Shown in pieces: positions 25,146 to 33,815 of a stretch of DNA of 35,776 nt. The notes beneath the pieces were generated by a model. That model was not told the origin of the DNA and did no database searches. It worked only from the letters and a program-made list of their open reading frames with translations. The position numbers were made by a program, and so were the translations under genes. Location of the stretch: the NCBI GenBank assembly GCA_943324745.2, contig CALPMT020000031.1, forward strand, positions 1 to 35,776. The letters run 5' to 3'. Source of the DNA: Chitinophaga pinensis. GTDB taxonomy: Bacteria > Bacteroidota > Bacteroidia > Flavobacteriales_D > Crocinitomicaceae. Within the stretch, counting starts at the first letter, position 1. Every line of letters starts with the position of its first letter.

Positions 25146-25151
25146 ATGAAT

Positions 25152-25973
25152 TTATGCTAATACCTCATCTTCAATGACACGATCAAAAAATTCCGATAAC
25201 GCTTTCACTTGTTGTTCTTCTGGAGCATAAGCTAATTTCATACAGCTTGCCTCATCAAATAATTTAATCGAATTTTCATCTAATACTTCGCTACCAACAG
25301 TCACGCCATCTGCAAATTTTAATGCTGTTTGCATCACATTAAAATAGGAAGGATCTTTTACACCTTCTGTTACATCAGCTTCAAATCCTTCAAACGCTAA
25401 CTTATCAGCAAAACGAGAATCCCATGGTGTCTCAAAACCATTGTCATACAAGCTAACCACTACTTTTGTGTCGGCAAAATGAGGGTCTTTATTGTAATTC
25501 TTTTTGATATATAATGGCATCAAAGCAGCCATCCATCCATGACAATGAATTACATCTGGCTGCCAACCTAATTTTTTTACTGTTTCAAGTACTCCACGAC
25601 AGAAAAACATTGAACGTTCATCATTATCTGAAAACAAACTTCCATCTTCCTCTGTAATCGTATTTTTTCTTTTAAAATATTCTTCATTATCGATAAAATA
25701 CACTTGCATTCTAGCTGTAGGAATAGAAGCAACTTTGATAATCAACGGATGATCTTTATCATCAATAATTAAATTCATACCAGACAAACGAATCACTTCA
25801 TGTAATTGGTGTCTACGTTCATTAATACTTCCAAACTTTGGAGTAAAAACACGTATTTCTTTACCTGAATCTTGTATACCCTGAGGTAATTTTCTAGCTG
25901 TGTGTGATAATTCTGTTTTAGGTAAAAACGGTGTTATTTCTTGCGATACAAAAAGTATTCTCTTTTTCTCCAT
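25152..25973 (-). CDS. Short glycogen/starch synthase-like protein (GT5 N-terminal domain only)
   Basis: The 273-residue product corresponds to the N-terminal Rossmann half of ADP-glucose-type glycogen synthase: KRILFVSQEITPFLPKTELSH (the KTGGL region is changed to KTELS), VFTPKFGSINERRHQLHEV, PDVIHCHGWMAALMPLYIK and TALKFADGVTVGSEVL. The C-terminal GT-B half with the second nucleotide-sugar motif is absent, and DUF4270 starts 6 bp after its stop, so this is not a local frameshift. Short versions of this type are, from memory, common in Bacteroidota and probably are not ordinary glycogen synthases. It is divergent from panC. Confidence 0.85.
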   Translation of the reverse strand: MEKKRILFVSQEITPFLPKTELSHTARKLPQGIQDSGKEIRVFTPKFGSINERRHQLHEVIRLSGMNLIIDDKDHPLIIKVASIPTARMQVYFIDNEEYFKRKNTITEEDGSLFSDNDERSMFFCRGVLETVKKLGWQPDVIHCHGWMAALMPLYIKKNYNKDPHFADTKVVVSLYDNGFETPWDSRFADKLAFEGFEADVTEGVKDPSYFNVMQTALKFADGVTVGSEVLDENSIKLFDEASCMKLAYAPEEQQVKALSEFFDRVIEDEVLA

Positions 25974-25999
25974 AGGAAGTATAATATATATATAGTATG

Positions 26000-26007
26000 C
26001 AAAATTA
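26000..26007 (-). promoter_or_regulatory. -7 element TAATTTTG for the glgA-like operon
   Basis: The minus strand reads TAATTTTG, matching TAnnTTTG, 26 bp upstream of the ATG at 25973. It is paired divergently with the panC element 33 bp away. Confidence 0.5.
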
Positions 26008-26039
26008 CAAAAAAAATACCAAATCTTATTAAAAAAGAA

Positions 26040-26047
26040 TAGTTTTG
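26040..26047 (+). promoter_or_regulatory. -7 element TAGTTTTG for panC
   Basis: TAGTTTTG matches TAnnTTTG. It contains the first possible TTG start (26045), so translation must begin later, which supports the GTG at 26075 as the panC start. Confidence 0.5.
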
Positions 26048-26074
26048 TCCTTGATTAACACTAACAAACAGATT

Positions 26075-26917
26075 GTGATTACAGCCTACTCACTCGCAGA
26101 ATTACAAACTGCGCTGAAAAACTTAATAACCTCCGAGACAATTATTGGACTAGTTCCTACCATGGGAGCTTTACATGAAGGACACGCATCTTTGGTTAGA
26201 ACTGCTAAAAACACGAGTGATTTCGTGATTGTTACGGTGTTTATTAACCCAACTCAATTCAACAATCCTGATGATTTAAGCAATTATCCAAAAACAGAAG
26301 ATAAAGATATTGAACTACTAAAATCGCTTGATTGCGATTTAGTGTTTTTCCCTCAAGTAGAAGATATATATTCTCATGACTATCATTTTCCAGGAATTGA
26401 ACTCGGATTTTTAGACCAAACAATGGAAGGAGAGCATCGACCTGGGCATTTTCTTGGAGTTTGTCAAGTCGTCTATCGACTTTTTCAACTTACACAGCCT
26501 CAAAAAGCATATTTTGGACTTAAGGATTTTCAACAAGTATCGGTCATTCGATTTATGGTGAATTATTTTAAACTTCCTATCGAAATCGTCCCATGTGAAA
26601 CTAGTAGAAACAACAACGGATTAGCGTTAAGTAGTAGAAATTTAAGGCTTACTGAACATCAAAAAACAGAAGCTTTAGTATTATTTAACACGCTCGAACA
26701 AGCTAAAATAAATTCCAAAAGTATGACACCAATTCAAGTCAAAAAAATGGCTGAGCAAAGTATTAAAAATAGTTCTTTGATATTGGAATATGTTGAAATA
26801 GTTGAACCTAATACGTTGAATAATTTACAAACAAGTTGGTCCAATCATGCACGAATGTGTATCGTAGCTTATTCAGGTGATGTTAGACTCATCGACAACA
26901 TGGAAATACGAGAATAA
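26075..26917 (+). CDS. panC: Pantothenate synthetase
   Basis: PanC condenses pantoate and beta-alanine with ATP to pantothenate. Motifs: PTMGALHEGH (ATP-binding HxGH), FINPTQFN, EGEHRPGHFLGVCQVV, AYFGLKDFQQ and LALSSRN. The GTG at 26075 is chosen because it leaves exactly 27 residues before PTMG, as in E. coli PanC, and lies downstream of the promoter element at 26040-26047. Upstream TTG codons at 26045 and 26051 remain possible. This gives 280 residues, normal for the family. It is followed by panD, which makes the beta-alanine substrate, 61 bp downstream. Confidence 0.95.
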   Translation: MITAYSLAELQTALKNLITSETIIGLVPTMGALHEGHASLVRTAKNTSDFVIVTVFINPTQFNNPDDLSNYPKTEDKDIELLKSLDCDLVFFPQVEDIYSHDYHFPGIELGFLDQTMEGEHRPGHFLGVCQVVYRLFQLTQPQKAYFGLKDFQQVSVIRFMVNYFKLPIEIVPCETSRNNNGLALSSRNLRLTEHQKTEALVLFNTLEQAKINSKSMTPIQVKKMAEQSIKNSSLILEYVEIVEPNTLNNLQTSWSNHARMCIVAYSGDVRLIDNMEIRE

Positions 26918-26951
26918 TTTGCGTTTTATAGTGAACTCCTAGTATTTATTG

Positions 26952-26959
26952 TAAATTTG
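26952..26959 (+). promoter_or_regulatory. -7 element TAAATTTG for panD
   Basis: TAAATTTG matches TAnnTTTG and lies 19 bp before the panD ATG. panD may have its own promoter besides readthrough from panC. Confidence 0.4.
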
Positions 26960-26978
26960 CGTCGCAATAGAAAAAATT

Positions 26979-27329
26979 ATGTTGATTGAAGTTGTAAAAT
27001 CAAAAATACACCGTGTACGCGTAACTCAAGCCGATTTAAATTACATAGGAAGTATTACTATCGACGAAGCTCTTATGGATGCTTCTAATATTATTGAAGG
27101 AGAAAAAGTTCAGATTGTGAATATTAACAATGGTGAGCGATTTGAGACTTATGTAATTAAAGGCGATGCAAACAGTGGAACGATTTGTTTGAATGGACCA
27201 GCAGCCAGAAGAGTTGCTGTTGGAGATCCAATCATTATAATTGGATATGGATATATGGATTTTGAGGAAGCAAAAAAATTCAAACCATCTTTGGTTTTTC
27301 CAAACGAACAAACTAATTTGATCGTTTAA
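26979..27329 (+). CDS. panD: Aspartate 1-decarboxylase precursor
   Basis: PanD decarboxylates aspartate to beta-alanine using a pyruvoyl group formed by self-cleavage. The cleavage pair Gly24-Ser25 is in YIGSITID, with Lys9 near the N-terminus and Arg54 in the RFETYVIKG region. [20 protein letters not shown] is also typical. At 116 residues it is complete and of normal length. It follows panC, so the two last steps of pantothenate synthesis are paired, and the flippase-like gene begins 4 bp after the stop. Confidence 0.97.
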   Translation: MLIEVVKSKIHRVRVTQADLNYIGSITIDEALMDASNIIEGEKVQIVNINNGERFETYVIKGDANSGTICLNGPAARRVAVGDPIIIIGYGYMDFEEAKKFKPSLVFPNEQTNLIV

Positions 27330-27333
27330 ACAT

Positions 27334-28356
27334 ATGAAAACGATATTGATAAAAATTCTAAAAACCATTTTACCCCTTGCCTTTGGAAGTTATGTGATGT
27401 ATAACATCTTCGCAAAAATGGGAAAGAATGAAAAAGAGATTTTTTATCAAGCAATCGATAAAGCTGACTATACTTGGATCATACTTTCTGTGATCTTATC
27501 TTTTTTAGCCTTTGCTTCTCGCGCTTATCGTTGGAAATATATGCTCGAGCCTATCGGCTATAAAACCACCTTTTGGAATCGATACCATTCGATGATGATT
27601 GGTTATATTCTTAATCTTACTATCCCCCGTTCTGGTGAAGCTGCACGTTCAGCTATGCTTTACCGAGCTGAAGGAGTGCCTTTTACTAAGTCATTTGGAA
27701 CTATCATTGCTGAAAGAGCTGTAGATTTTGTCATGTTGTTATTAGTTGCAGGACTGACAGCATTACTTGGAATGGATAATTTCTTTAAAATATTTCATGA
27801 AATCTCCGTGAAGTTTGGAGGGAAGCCTAGTACTGATCCGAATTCTTTTCCTTGGAAGTTAGTATTCTACGGAGTTGTTGGTATTGGATTTGTTGGATTA
27901 TTAGCATTGATGAAATTCAAACCTGAACTTAGACAAAAAGTGCTTGGATTTGCTAAAGACATTTTTGAAGGTTTATTATCCATTTTTAAAACAAAAAATC
28001 CTTCCGGTTACATACTTCACACACTCTTTATTTGGGTTGCCTATATTGCCTATTTTGGAATTGCATTTTTCTCTTTAGAAGAAACAAAAGACTTTCCATT
28101 AAGTGGTATTTTATTAGGTTTTATTGCTGGTTCACTTGGAATTATTTTCACAAATGGTGGCTTGGGAGTTTTTCCTTTATTGATTGGATTAGTCGTTAAT
28201 CTTATACTTCACGACAAAACTCCAAATGCGTTAGCCATAGGCAATGCATTGGGAATGATTATCTGGGCTTCGCAAACTATTTTATTAATTATTCTAGGAC
28301 TCCTTTCTTTTATCTTTATCCCTAAAAATTTCGCTAAAGAAGATGTCAAAAATTGA
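27334..28356 (+). CDS. Lysylphosphatidylglycerol synthase TM-region / flippase-like membrane protein (UPF0104, TIGR00374)
   Basis: A 340-residue integral membrane protein with about eight hydrophobic helices. Family signs are [20 protein letters not shown] near the N-terminus, [43 protein letters not shown] (a conserved R-x-G-E and AER pair), and the C-terminal [15 protein letters not shown]. This fold is the flippase half of MprF and the YbhN group; free-standing versions are thought to move lipids, but the substrate here is unknown. It overlaps the next gene by 14 bp and follows panD by 4 bp, so it is part of the pan operon by position. Confidence 0.85.
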   Translation: MKTILIKILKTILPLAFGSYVMYNIFAKMGKNEKEIFYQAIDKADYTWIILSVILSFLAFASRAYRWKYMLEPIGYKTTFWNRYHSMMIGYILNLTIPRSGEAARSAMLYRAEGVPFTKSFGTIIAERAVDFVMLLLVAGLTALLGMDNFFKIFHEISVKFGGKPSTDPNSFPWKLVFYGVVGIGFVGLLALMKFKPELRQKVLGFAKDIFEGLLSIFKTKNPSGYILHTLFIWVAYIAYFGIAFFSLEETKDFPLSGILLGFIAGSLGIIFTNGGLGVFPLLIGLVVNLILHDKTPNALAIGNALGMIIWASQTILLIILGLLSFIFIPKNFAKEDVKN

Positions 28357-28858
28357 TTTTTTACGTTCTCGAATAGTTACGTTGAAAGAAGCTCAACGTA
28401 AAATTGGCATTTGGAGACTAAAAGATGAAACGATTGTTTTCACTAATGGTTGTTTTGATATTCTTCACAAAGGTCATGTAACATATTTAGCAAAAGCAGC
28501 CGATTTAGGTAATCGTTTGGTAGTAGGAATTAATTCAGATGCTTCTGTTCGCAGACAAGGGAAAGGTGAAGAGCGTCCGATCAATCCTGAAGAAGCCCGT
28601 CAAACACTTTTAGCAGCACTCACCTTTGTTGATCTTGTAGTGTTATTTGATGGAGACACTCCAGAAGAATTAATACAATTATTAATTCCAGATGTGTTAG
28701 TAAAAGGTGCAGATTACGACCCAAATGAAACTGATAAAAATTCAAAAAAGTACATTGTTGGTTCTGAATTTGTACATTCACATGGTGGAAAAGTGGCTGT
28801 AATTGAATTAGAAGCAGGATTTTCGACAACTGGAATTGTAAAAAAATTAAAAGGATAA
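28343..28858 (+). CDS. rfaE2: D-glycero-beta-D-manno-heptose 1-phosphate adenylyltransferase
   Basis: A 171-residue cytidylyltransferase-like nucleotidyltransferase corresponding to the C-terminal (HldE2/RfaE2) domain of HldE. It makes ADP-heptose for lipopolysaccharide inner core. The signature [17 protein letters not shown] (HxGH type) is followed by [39 protein letters not shown] and the ending [19 protein letters not shown]. The kinase half is separate or elsewhere, the usual arrangement in Bacteroidota. The ATG at 28343 overlaps the flippase-like gene. Confidence 0.92.
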   Translation: MSKIDFLRSRIVTLKEAQRKIGIWRLKDETIVFTNGCFDILHKGHVTYLAKAADLGNRLVVGINSDASVRRQGKGEERPINPEEARQTLLAALTFVDLVVLFDGDTPEELIQLLIPDVLVKGADYDPNETDKNSKKYIVGSEFVHSHGGKVAVIELEAGFSTTGIVKKLKG

Positions 28859-29163
28859 TTTTTTACTTTGAGTCTCGAAGTGAACATCTCAACATTAAAC
28901 TGACTCTGAAGGATTAAGGTGATTTTAACCTTTAACTACTCCAACTTATTTTTCAAAAATCAATTAGTCTTCCTAGACTTATCTCTTAATTATTAAATGT
29001 CATTGATTTCTTAGACTTAAATCTTGGAATCTAACATCCACATTTTCCTAAAAAACTGCATTCCCATAATGTGATTTTAATCATGTTTTTCTGTGAGCCG
29101 CATCATTCAGCATAGATTTCAATCTTCTTTACTTTGCTTTAGAAAATTATAAAATTGATCAAT
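28859..29163. other. 305-bp intergenic region before hmgA
   Basis: No credible gene is seen on either strand. Bases 28900-28921 (ACTCTGAAGGATTAAGGTGA area) resemble the inner half of the GGAGG-rich inverted repeats found downstream and may be a decayed copy. TTACTTTG at 29129-29136 is one base off the TAnnTTTG promoter element and could serve hmgA. No clear terminator follows rfaE2. Confidence 0.5.
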
Positions 29164-30336
29164 ATGCCTTTTTATCAAAAACACGGAACAATTCCAAAAA
29201 AGAGACACGTCGTTTCTAGACAAGCGAATGGGAATCTATTCCACGAAGAATTAGTGGGAACTGAAGGATTCGCCGGAATGTCTTCCTTAGTATACCATTT
29301 ACATCCGCCAACGATGGTGAAAGAAATGGGTGAAGCATATTCTGTAAAACCAAAAATCGCTATTACGGAAAATTTAAAATGTTTGAGTTTTTCAGGATTT
29401 GAGTTAAAACCAGAAGCAGATTACATAAAAAGTCGTAAAACACTATTTGTAAATAACGATATGCATATTGGTTTAGCTGCACCGACAACATCTACTCCTT
29501 ATTTCTTTAAGAATGCAGATGCAGATGAAATGATATTTGTTCATGTCGGAACAGGTACATTGAAAACAATGTATGGTAATATCGATTTCGAATATGGAGA
29601 TTATTTGATCATTCCTAGAGGAACTGTTTATCAAATTATTTTCAATACCGAAAATAACCGTTTATTAATTGTAGAATCTTTCAGTCCAATTACAACACCA
29701 AAAAGATATAGAAACCAATTCGGTCAATTATTAGAGCATTCTCCATTCTGTGAAAGAGATGTGAAAACTCCTCAAAATATGGAGACTCATGAAACACTTG
29801 GTGAATTCAAAATCAATATTAAAAAACAAGGAATGATTTATCCTTATACCTATGCAACACATCCTTTTGATGTCGCTGGTTGGGATGGATACCATTTCCC
29901 ATATGCGTTCTCCATCTTTAATTTTGAACCAATTACAGGTCGTATCCACATGCCACCTACAATTCACCAAAATTTTGAAGGAAACAACTTCGTGATTTGT
30001 TCATTTGTACCTCGTTTATACGATTATCACCCTGATGCAGTTCCTGCTCCATATCATCACAGTAATATTGATTCTGATGAGCTATTATACTATGTAGACG
30101 GTGATTTCATGAGTAGAAATGACATCCATAAAGGACAAATTACATTACATCCGGGAGGATTACCACACGGACCTCATCCAGGTGCTATCGAAAGAAGTAT
30201 CGGTAAGAAAGAGACAAATGAATTAGCAGTGATGATTGATCCATTCAAACCAGTAATGATTACAGAAGAAGCGCTTGGATTAGAAATCAAGGATTATTAT
30301 AAATCCTGGGTAAATCAAAACATGTTACAAAATTAG
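29164..30336 (+). CDS. hmgA: Homogentisate 1,2-dioxygenase
   Basis: HmgA opens the ring of homogentisate to maleylacetoacetate in tyrosine/phenylalanine catabolism using Fe2+. The ATG at 29164 gives 390 residues (MPFYQKHGTIPKKRHVVSR), preferred over a TTG three codons upstream. Recognisable blocks are the N-terminal GTEGFAGMSSLVYHLHPPT, the cupin region with DEMIFVHVGTGTL, YGDYLIIPRGTVYQI, NFVICSFVPR, and the metal-site region PYHHSNIDSDELLYYVDGDF with LHPGGLPHGPHPGA. It is somewhat shorter than human HGD (445) but typical of the bacterial type. HPPD, which makes its substrate, follows. Confidence 0.95.
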   Translation: MPFYQKHGTIPKKRHVVSRQANGNLFHEELVGTEGFAGMSSLVYHLHPPTMVKEMGEAYSVKPKIAITENLKCLSFSGFELKPEADYIKSRKTLFVNNDMHIGLAAPTTSTPYFFKNADADEMIFVHVGTGTLKTMYGNIDFEYGDYLIIPRGTVYQIIFNTENNRLLIVESFSPITTPKRYRNQFGQLLEHSPFCERDVKTPQNMETHETLGEFKINIKKQGMIYPYTYATHPFDVAGWDGYHFPYAFSIFNFEPITGRIHMPPTIHQNFEGNNFVICSFVPRLYDYHPDAVPAPYHHSNIDSDELLYYVDGDFMSRNDIHKGQITLHPGGLPHGPHPGAIERSIGKKETNELAVMIDPFKPVMITEEALGLEIKDYYKSWVNQNMLQN

Positions 30337-30346
30337 TAGATACATA

Positions 30347-30429
30347 TTTCCCTCTTCGAAGGTGGATTAAAGGGGATGACACCAAATTATTCTGTCACCT
30401 CCCATAATCCTTCCTCAAGGTGGGAGAAA
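30347..30429. repeat. GGAGG-rich inverted repeat element, copy 1
   Basis: An imperfect inverted repeat: left arm 30347-30380 (TTTCCCTCTTCGAAGG onward), right arm 30394-30429 ending GGTGGGAGAAA. It shares the GGATTxAxGxGGxTGA core with copies at 31687-31807 and 34777-34853 and fills the hmgA-hpd gap, ending 23 bp before the hpd ATG. Confidence 0.75.
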
Positions 30430-30452
30430 TAAGAACCAAAAAAACCAAAAAA

Positions 30453-31610
30453 ATGGAAACTAAAGACTTAAAAAACGTTGGGAATTATAACTATGGGTTA
30501 GAAAAAATCTTCGAAGAGGCTCAAGATTTTCTCCCAATAAATGGTACAGACTACGTAGAATTGTATGTAGGAAATGCAAAACAAGCTGCTCATTATTATA
30601 AAACAGCTTTAGGATTTCAATCCTTTGCTTATCAAGGATTAGAAACAGGTGTAAAAGATCGTACATCCTATGTAGTCAAACAAGATAAAATTAAATTGAT
30701 TTTAACTACACCAATGACTTCAGACAATGAAGTTGCTGATCATATCAAACAACATGGAGATGGTGTTAAAGTAATTGCTCTTTGGGTAGATGACGCAAGA
30801 AAATCGTATGAGGAAACAATTAAACGAGGTGCTAAATCTTATTTCGAACCACGCGTGGAATCGGATAAAGAAGGTGAAGTAGTTCGTGCAGGGATTCACA
30901 CCTATGGAGATACAGTTCACATTTTTGTAGAACGTAAAAACTACAACGGAGTTTTCTTACCAGGATTTGAAAAATGGGACTCAGCATACAATCCAATCCC
31001 AACGGGCTTGAAATACATTGACCACATGGTTGGGAATGTTGATTTAGGAGACATGAACAAATGGGCTACATTCTACCAAGATGTTATGGGTTTTGCTAAC
31101 TTAATCACCTTCGACGATAAAGATATTTCTACAGAATACACAGCTTTGATGAGTAAAGTAATGACGAACGGAAATGGTCGTATTAAATTCCCTATCAATG
31201 AGCCTGCTCAAGGAAAGAAAAAATCTCAAATTGAAGAGTACATTCAATTTTACGGAGGTGCTGGTTGTCAACATATTGCAGTAGCTACAGACGACATCAT
31301 TTTCACAATTTCTGAAATGCGTAAACGTGGTGTAGAATTCTTACATGTGCCTGGAGATTATTACGATACAGTATTTGGTCGTGTGGGTGATATCCAAGAA
31401 GATATTGACACTTTGAAAAGTTTAGGTATCATGGTAGATAGAGATGAAGACGGATATTTACTACAAATCTTCACAAAACCAGTAGAAGATAGACCAACCT
31501 TGTTTTTTGAAATTATTCAACGCAGAGGAGCAAACTCTTTTGGTAAAGGAAACTTTAAAGCATTGTTCGAATCTATTGAAGCAGAACAAGAAAAACGGGG
31601 AACTCTTTAA
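30453..31610 (+). CDS. hpd: 4-hydroxyphenylpyruvate dioxygenase
   Basis: HPPD converts 4-hydroxyphenylpyruvate to homogentisate with Fe2+ and O2. The ATG at 30453 (METKDLKNVGNYNYGLE) gives 385 residues; a GTG 33 bp upstream falls close to the repeat element and is unlikely. It has two vicinal-oxygen-chelate domains. The facial triad is visible as His in KYIDHMVGNV, His in AGCQHIAVAT and Glu in LFFEIIQRRG, with FGKGNFKALFESIE at the C-terminus as in all HPPDs. It directly follows hmgA and precedes the kynurenine genes. Confidence 0.97.
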   Translation: METKDLKNVGNYNYGLEKIFEEAQDFLPINGTDYVELYVGNAKQAAHYYKTALGFQSFAYQGLETGVKDRTSYVVKQDKIKLILTTPMTSDNEVADHIKQHGDGVKVIALWVDDARKSYEETIKRGAKSYFEPRVESDKEGEVVRAGIHTYGDTVHIFVERKNYNGVFLPGFEKWDSAYNPIPTGLKYIDHMVGNVDLGDMNKWATFYQDVMGFANLITFDDKDISTEYTALMSKVMTNGNGRIKFPINEPAQGKKKSQIEEYIQFYGGAGCQHIAVATDDIIFTISEMRKRGVEFLHVPGDYYDTVFGRVGDIQEDIDTLKSLGIMVDRDEDGYLLQIFTKPVEDRPTLFFEIIQRRGANSFGKGNFKALFESIEAEQEKRGTL

Positions 31611-31625
31611 TCATGAATGATGAAG

Positions 31626-31656
31626 ATGGGTTATGGATTTCAGAGCCCATTTTTTT
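31626..31656 (+). terminator. Terminator after hpd
   Basis: ATGGGTT (31626-31632) pairs with AGCCCAT (31644-31650; one G-T pair), followed by a run of T. It lies 16 bp after the hpd stop. Confidence 0.65.
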
Positions 31657-31686
31657 CTAATTCATAATTTAAAATAAGATCTTAAG

Positions 31687-31807
31687 TTTTATCCCTTGAG
31701 TGAGGATCAAGGAGGGTGAAAAAAAATTCTAAAACTTAAAGATGATAGTTTTTAAATTCAATATTTAGTATCACCTCCCTCAATCCCTCTTCCAGAAGGG
31801 AGGAAAT
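31687..31807. repeat. GGAGG-rich inverted repeat element, copy 2
   Basis: Left arm 31687-31719 (CCCTTGAGTGAGGATCAAGG, then AGGGTGA) and right arm 31771-31807 (TCACCTCCCTCAATCCCTC onward, ending GGGAGGAAAT) are inverse copies around a 51-nt AT-rich loop. The right arm ends 14 bp before the next ATG and supplies a GGAGG that could act as a ribosome binding site. Confidence 0.8.
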
Positions 31808-31821
31808 TAAAACCTGTAATT

Positions 31822-32352
31822 ATGTTAATGCCTTTCAACTTAAATAAGTGGATTGAAGATAACAAACACTTATTAACTCCTCCAGTAAATAATACTGTTT
31901 TATATAAAGATTCTGATTTCATTGTTATGATTATTGGAGGCCCTAATATGCGTAAAGATTTTCATTTTAATGAAGGAGAAGAATTGTTTTATCAATTGAA
32001 AGGAGACATGAAACTTCCAATCATTCAAGATGGTAAACGTTCTGTGATTGAAATTAAAGAAGGCGAAATGTTTTTATTACCTCCAAAAACGTATCATTCA
32101 CCTCAACGATTCAAAGATACTATAGGATTAGTTATCGAAAGAAAACGTACAGACGAAGAGTTTGATTCTTGTACTTGGTTTTGTGATTCTTGCAATGAAA
32201 AATTATATTCTGAAGAATTCAGACTTGAAGATATTGTTACGCAACTGAAAGCTCTACTTTCCAAAGTGTATGAATCAGAAGAAATACGTACGTGTAAAAA
32301 ATGTGGGACAGTCATGGAAATTCCAACTGCAGAAAATAATCAATATGCGTAA
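31822..32352 (+). CDS. nbaC: 3-hydroxyanthranilate 3,4-dioxygenase
   Basis: The enzyme opens 3-hydroxyanthranilate to 2-amino-3-carboxymuconate semialdehyde, leading to quinolinate/NAD or to glutaryl-CoA. The 176-residue cupin has His48, Glu54 and His92 as Fe2+ ligands (KDFHFNEGEELFYQLKGD and YHSPQRF), Arg96 nearby, and two C-terminal Cys pairs (C121/C124 in FCDSC and C158/C161 in CKKCG) forming the rubredoxin-like iron site of bacterial enzymes. IGLVIERKR is also typical. Starts at 31822 and 31828 (MPFNLNKW) are both possible. Its stop codon lies inside a 34-bp palindrome. Confidence 0.95.
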   Translation: MLMPFNLNKWIEDNKHLLTPPVNNTVLYKDSDFIVMIIGGPNMRKDFHFNEGEELFYQLKGDMKLPIIQDGKRSVIEIKEGEMFLLPPKTYHSPQRFKDTIGLVIERKRTDEEFDSCTWFCDSCNEKLYSEEFRLEDIVTQLKALLSKVYESEEIRTCKKCGTVMEIPTAENNQYA

Positions 32353-32379
32353 AGACGCGATATATCGCGTCTTTACGCA
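32346..32379. repeat. 34-bp perfect palindrome overlapping a stop codon
   Basis: TGCGTAAAGACGCGATA (32346-32362) is followed directly by its exact reverse complement (32363-32379). It includes the TAA of the 3-hydroxyanthranilate dioxygenase gene and is much more GC-rich than its surroundings. A T6 run follows after a few bases. Confidence 0.9.
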
Positions 32380-32406
32380 ACATCCATTTTTTATAAAATA
32401 AAAAAT
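32378..32406 (+). repeat. 29-bp leader repeat, copy A (before kmo)
   Basis: The bases from CAACATCC through ATTTTTTATAAAATAAAAAAT are identical to 33801-33829 before tdo. Copy A starts inside the palindrome's last two bases and ends 8 bp before the kmo ATG. Confidence 0.9.
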
Positions 32407-32414
32407 CAAAAAAC

Positions 32415-33776
32415 ATGTCGACTCAAAAAACAGCAACAATCATAGGCTCAGGACTTGTAGGTTCTTTGTGGGCTGTATACCTTGCGAAAGCTGGCTATAA
32501 AGTAAGTACTTACGATCGTCGTTCTGACCTTCGTAACGTAGCTTTATCTGCAGGGAAATCAATCAACCTTGCTACCTCCTTCCGTGGATGGAAAGCATTG
32601 GATAAACTAGGAATCGGCGATGCAATTCGTGAAATAGCTATTCCAATGTATAGTAGAACTATTCATGCATTAGATGGAACAATTTCAGCACTTCCTTATG
32701 GGAAAGAAAATCAAGCAATCTATTCCGTTTCTCGAGGAGAAATTAATGCAAAATTATTAGAGATTGCAGGACAAAATGAGAACGTAGATTTGCATTTTGA
32801 TGTGGATTGTACTTTCGCTGATACAAAGTCAGGTAAATTCTCTTTGAAGAATAATAAAACAGGAGAAGAAACGCATCATCAAACGGATTTGTTATTCGCA
32901 ACAGATGGAGCTTTTTCAGCGGTAAGATATTCAGGTTTCCAAAAGTTAGACAGATTTAGTTATAGTCAAAACTACATTGAAGATGGATACCGTGAAATTT
33001 TGCTTCCTGCAAACGAGGATGGTTCACATAAATTAGAAAAAAACAGTTTGCATATTTGGCCTAGAGGACGTTTTATGTTGATTGCACTTCCAAATTTCGA
33101 TGGGTCATTTACTTGTACACTATTCATGCCTTTTGACAACCATGAATATTGTTTTAATAAATTGACTGACAGAGAAAAAGTAGAAAATTTCTTTAAAGAA
33201 GTGTTCCCTGATTTTTACGATATGATGCCTAATGTTGCGTATCGTTGGGAAGAACACCCATTATCCGCTTTAGCGTTAATTCGTTGTTATCCTTGGACAA
33301 ATGGCAAAATGGCTTTGATGGGGGATGCTGCTCACGCTACGGTTCCTTTCTATGGTCAAGGAATGAATTGTGGATTTGAAGATTGTACAGTAATGTATGA
33401 TTTGATGCAAGAGCACAATGAAAATTGGCCAGTGATTTTTAAAGAATATGAAAAATCTCGAAAACCAAATTGTGATGCAATGCAAGATTTATCCTTGCAA
33501 AATTATTTGGTAATGCGTGATAAAGTTACGGACCCAACATTCAAAATGATTCATAAAATTGAACACCGTCTGTCTAACTTATTCCCGGATAGTTATATCC
33601 CATTATATAGTATGGTATCCTTTTCAAACATCGAATACAAACATGCTTTACAAAAAGGAAATGAGCAACAAGAAGTAATTAAAGGAATTATCGAAGAACA
33701 CAATCTAAACGAAGAAACACCTTTTGCAAAATTAGATGAATTAATCTATCAATACTTCAAACACGAATTAGCATAA
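32415..33776 (+). CDS. kmo: Kynurenine 3-monooxygenase
   Basis: A FAD-dependent aromatic hydroxylase converting L-kynurenine to 3-hydroxykynurenine with NADPH. The 453-residue protein has the dinucleotide-binding start ATIIGSGLVGSLWAVYLA (G11-x-G-x-x-G), the family block NLATSFRGWKALDKLG, the D-G-A-F-S-A-V-R loop (GD-like motif) and the second FAD motif LMGDAAHATVPFYGQGMNCG. The C-terminal region NYLVMRDKVTDPTF and RLSNLFPDSYIPLYSMVSFS is typical of KMO. No C-terminal membrane anchor like that of the eukaryotic enzyme is apparent. Confidence 0.96.
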   Translation: MSTQKTATIIGSGLVGSLWAVYLAKAGYKVSTYDRRSDLRNVALSAGKSINLATSFRGWKALDKLGIGDAIREIAIPMYSRTIHALDGTISALPYGKENQAIYSVSRGEINAKLLEIAGQNENVDLHFDVDCTFADTKSGKFSLKNNKTGEETHHQTDLLFATDGAFSAVRYSGFQKLDRFSYSQNYIEDGYREILLPANEDGSHKLEKNSLHIWPRGRFMLIALPNFDGSFTCTLFMPFDNHEYCFNKLTDREKVENFFKEVFPDFYDMMPNVAYRWEEHPLSALALIRCYPWTNGKMALMGDAAHATVPFYGQGMNCGFEDCTVMYDLMQEHNENWPVIFKEYEKSRKPNCDAMQDLSLQNYLVMRDKVTDPTFKMIHKIEHRLSNLFPDSYIPLYSMVSFSNIEYKHALQKGNEQQEVIKGIIEEHNLNEETPFAKLDELIYQYFKHELA

Positions 33777-33787
33777 AGTATAAGTAC

Positions 33788-33815
33788 GGATGTTGCATTA
33801 CAACATCCATTTTTT
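33788..33815 (+). terminator. Terminator-like hairpin between kmo and tdo
   Basis: GGATGTTG (33788-33795) pairs with CAACATCC (33801-33808) around CATTA, followed by A and six T. It ends 14 bp before the tdo ATG, so it could act as terminator or attenuator within the operon. Confidence 0.65.

Noticed and set aside
25152-25973. glgA pseudogene by truncation or frameshift
   Set aside because: The frame is intact and ends in a stop just before DUF4270; no remnant of the C-terminal half follows, and short forms of this kind are known to me from the phylum.
26045-26074. TTG starts for panC at 26045 and 26051
   Set aside because: The first overlaps a TAnnTTTG promoter element; the GTG at 26075 gives exactly the usual distance to PTMG. 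The 26051 start cannot be fully excluded.
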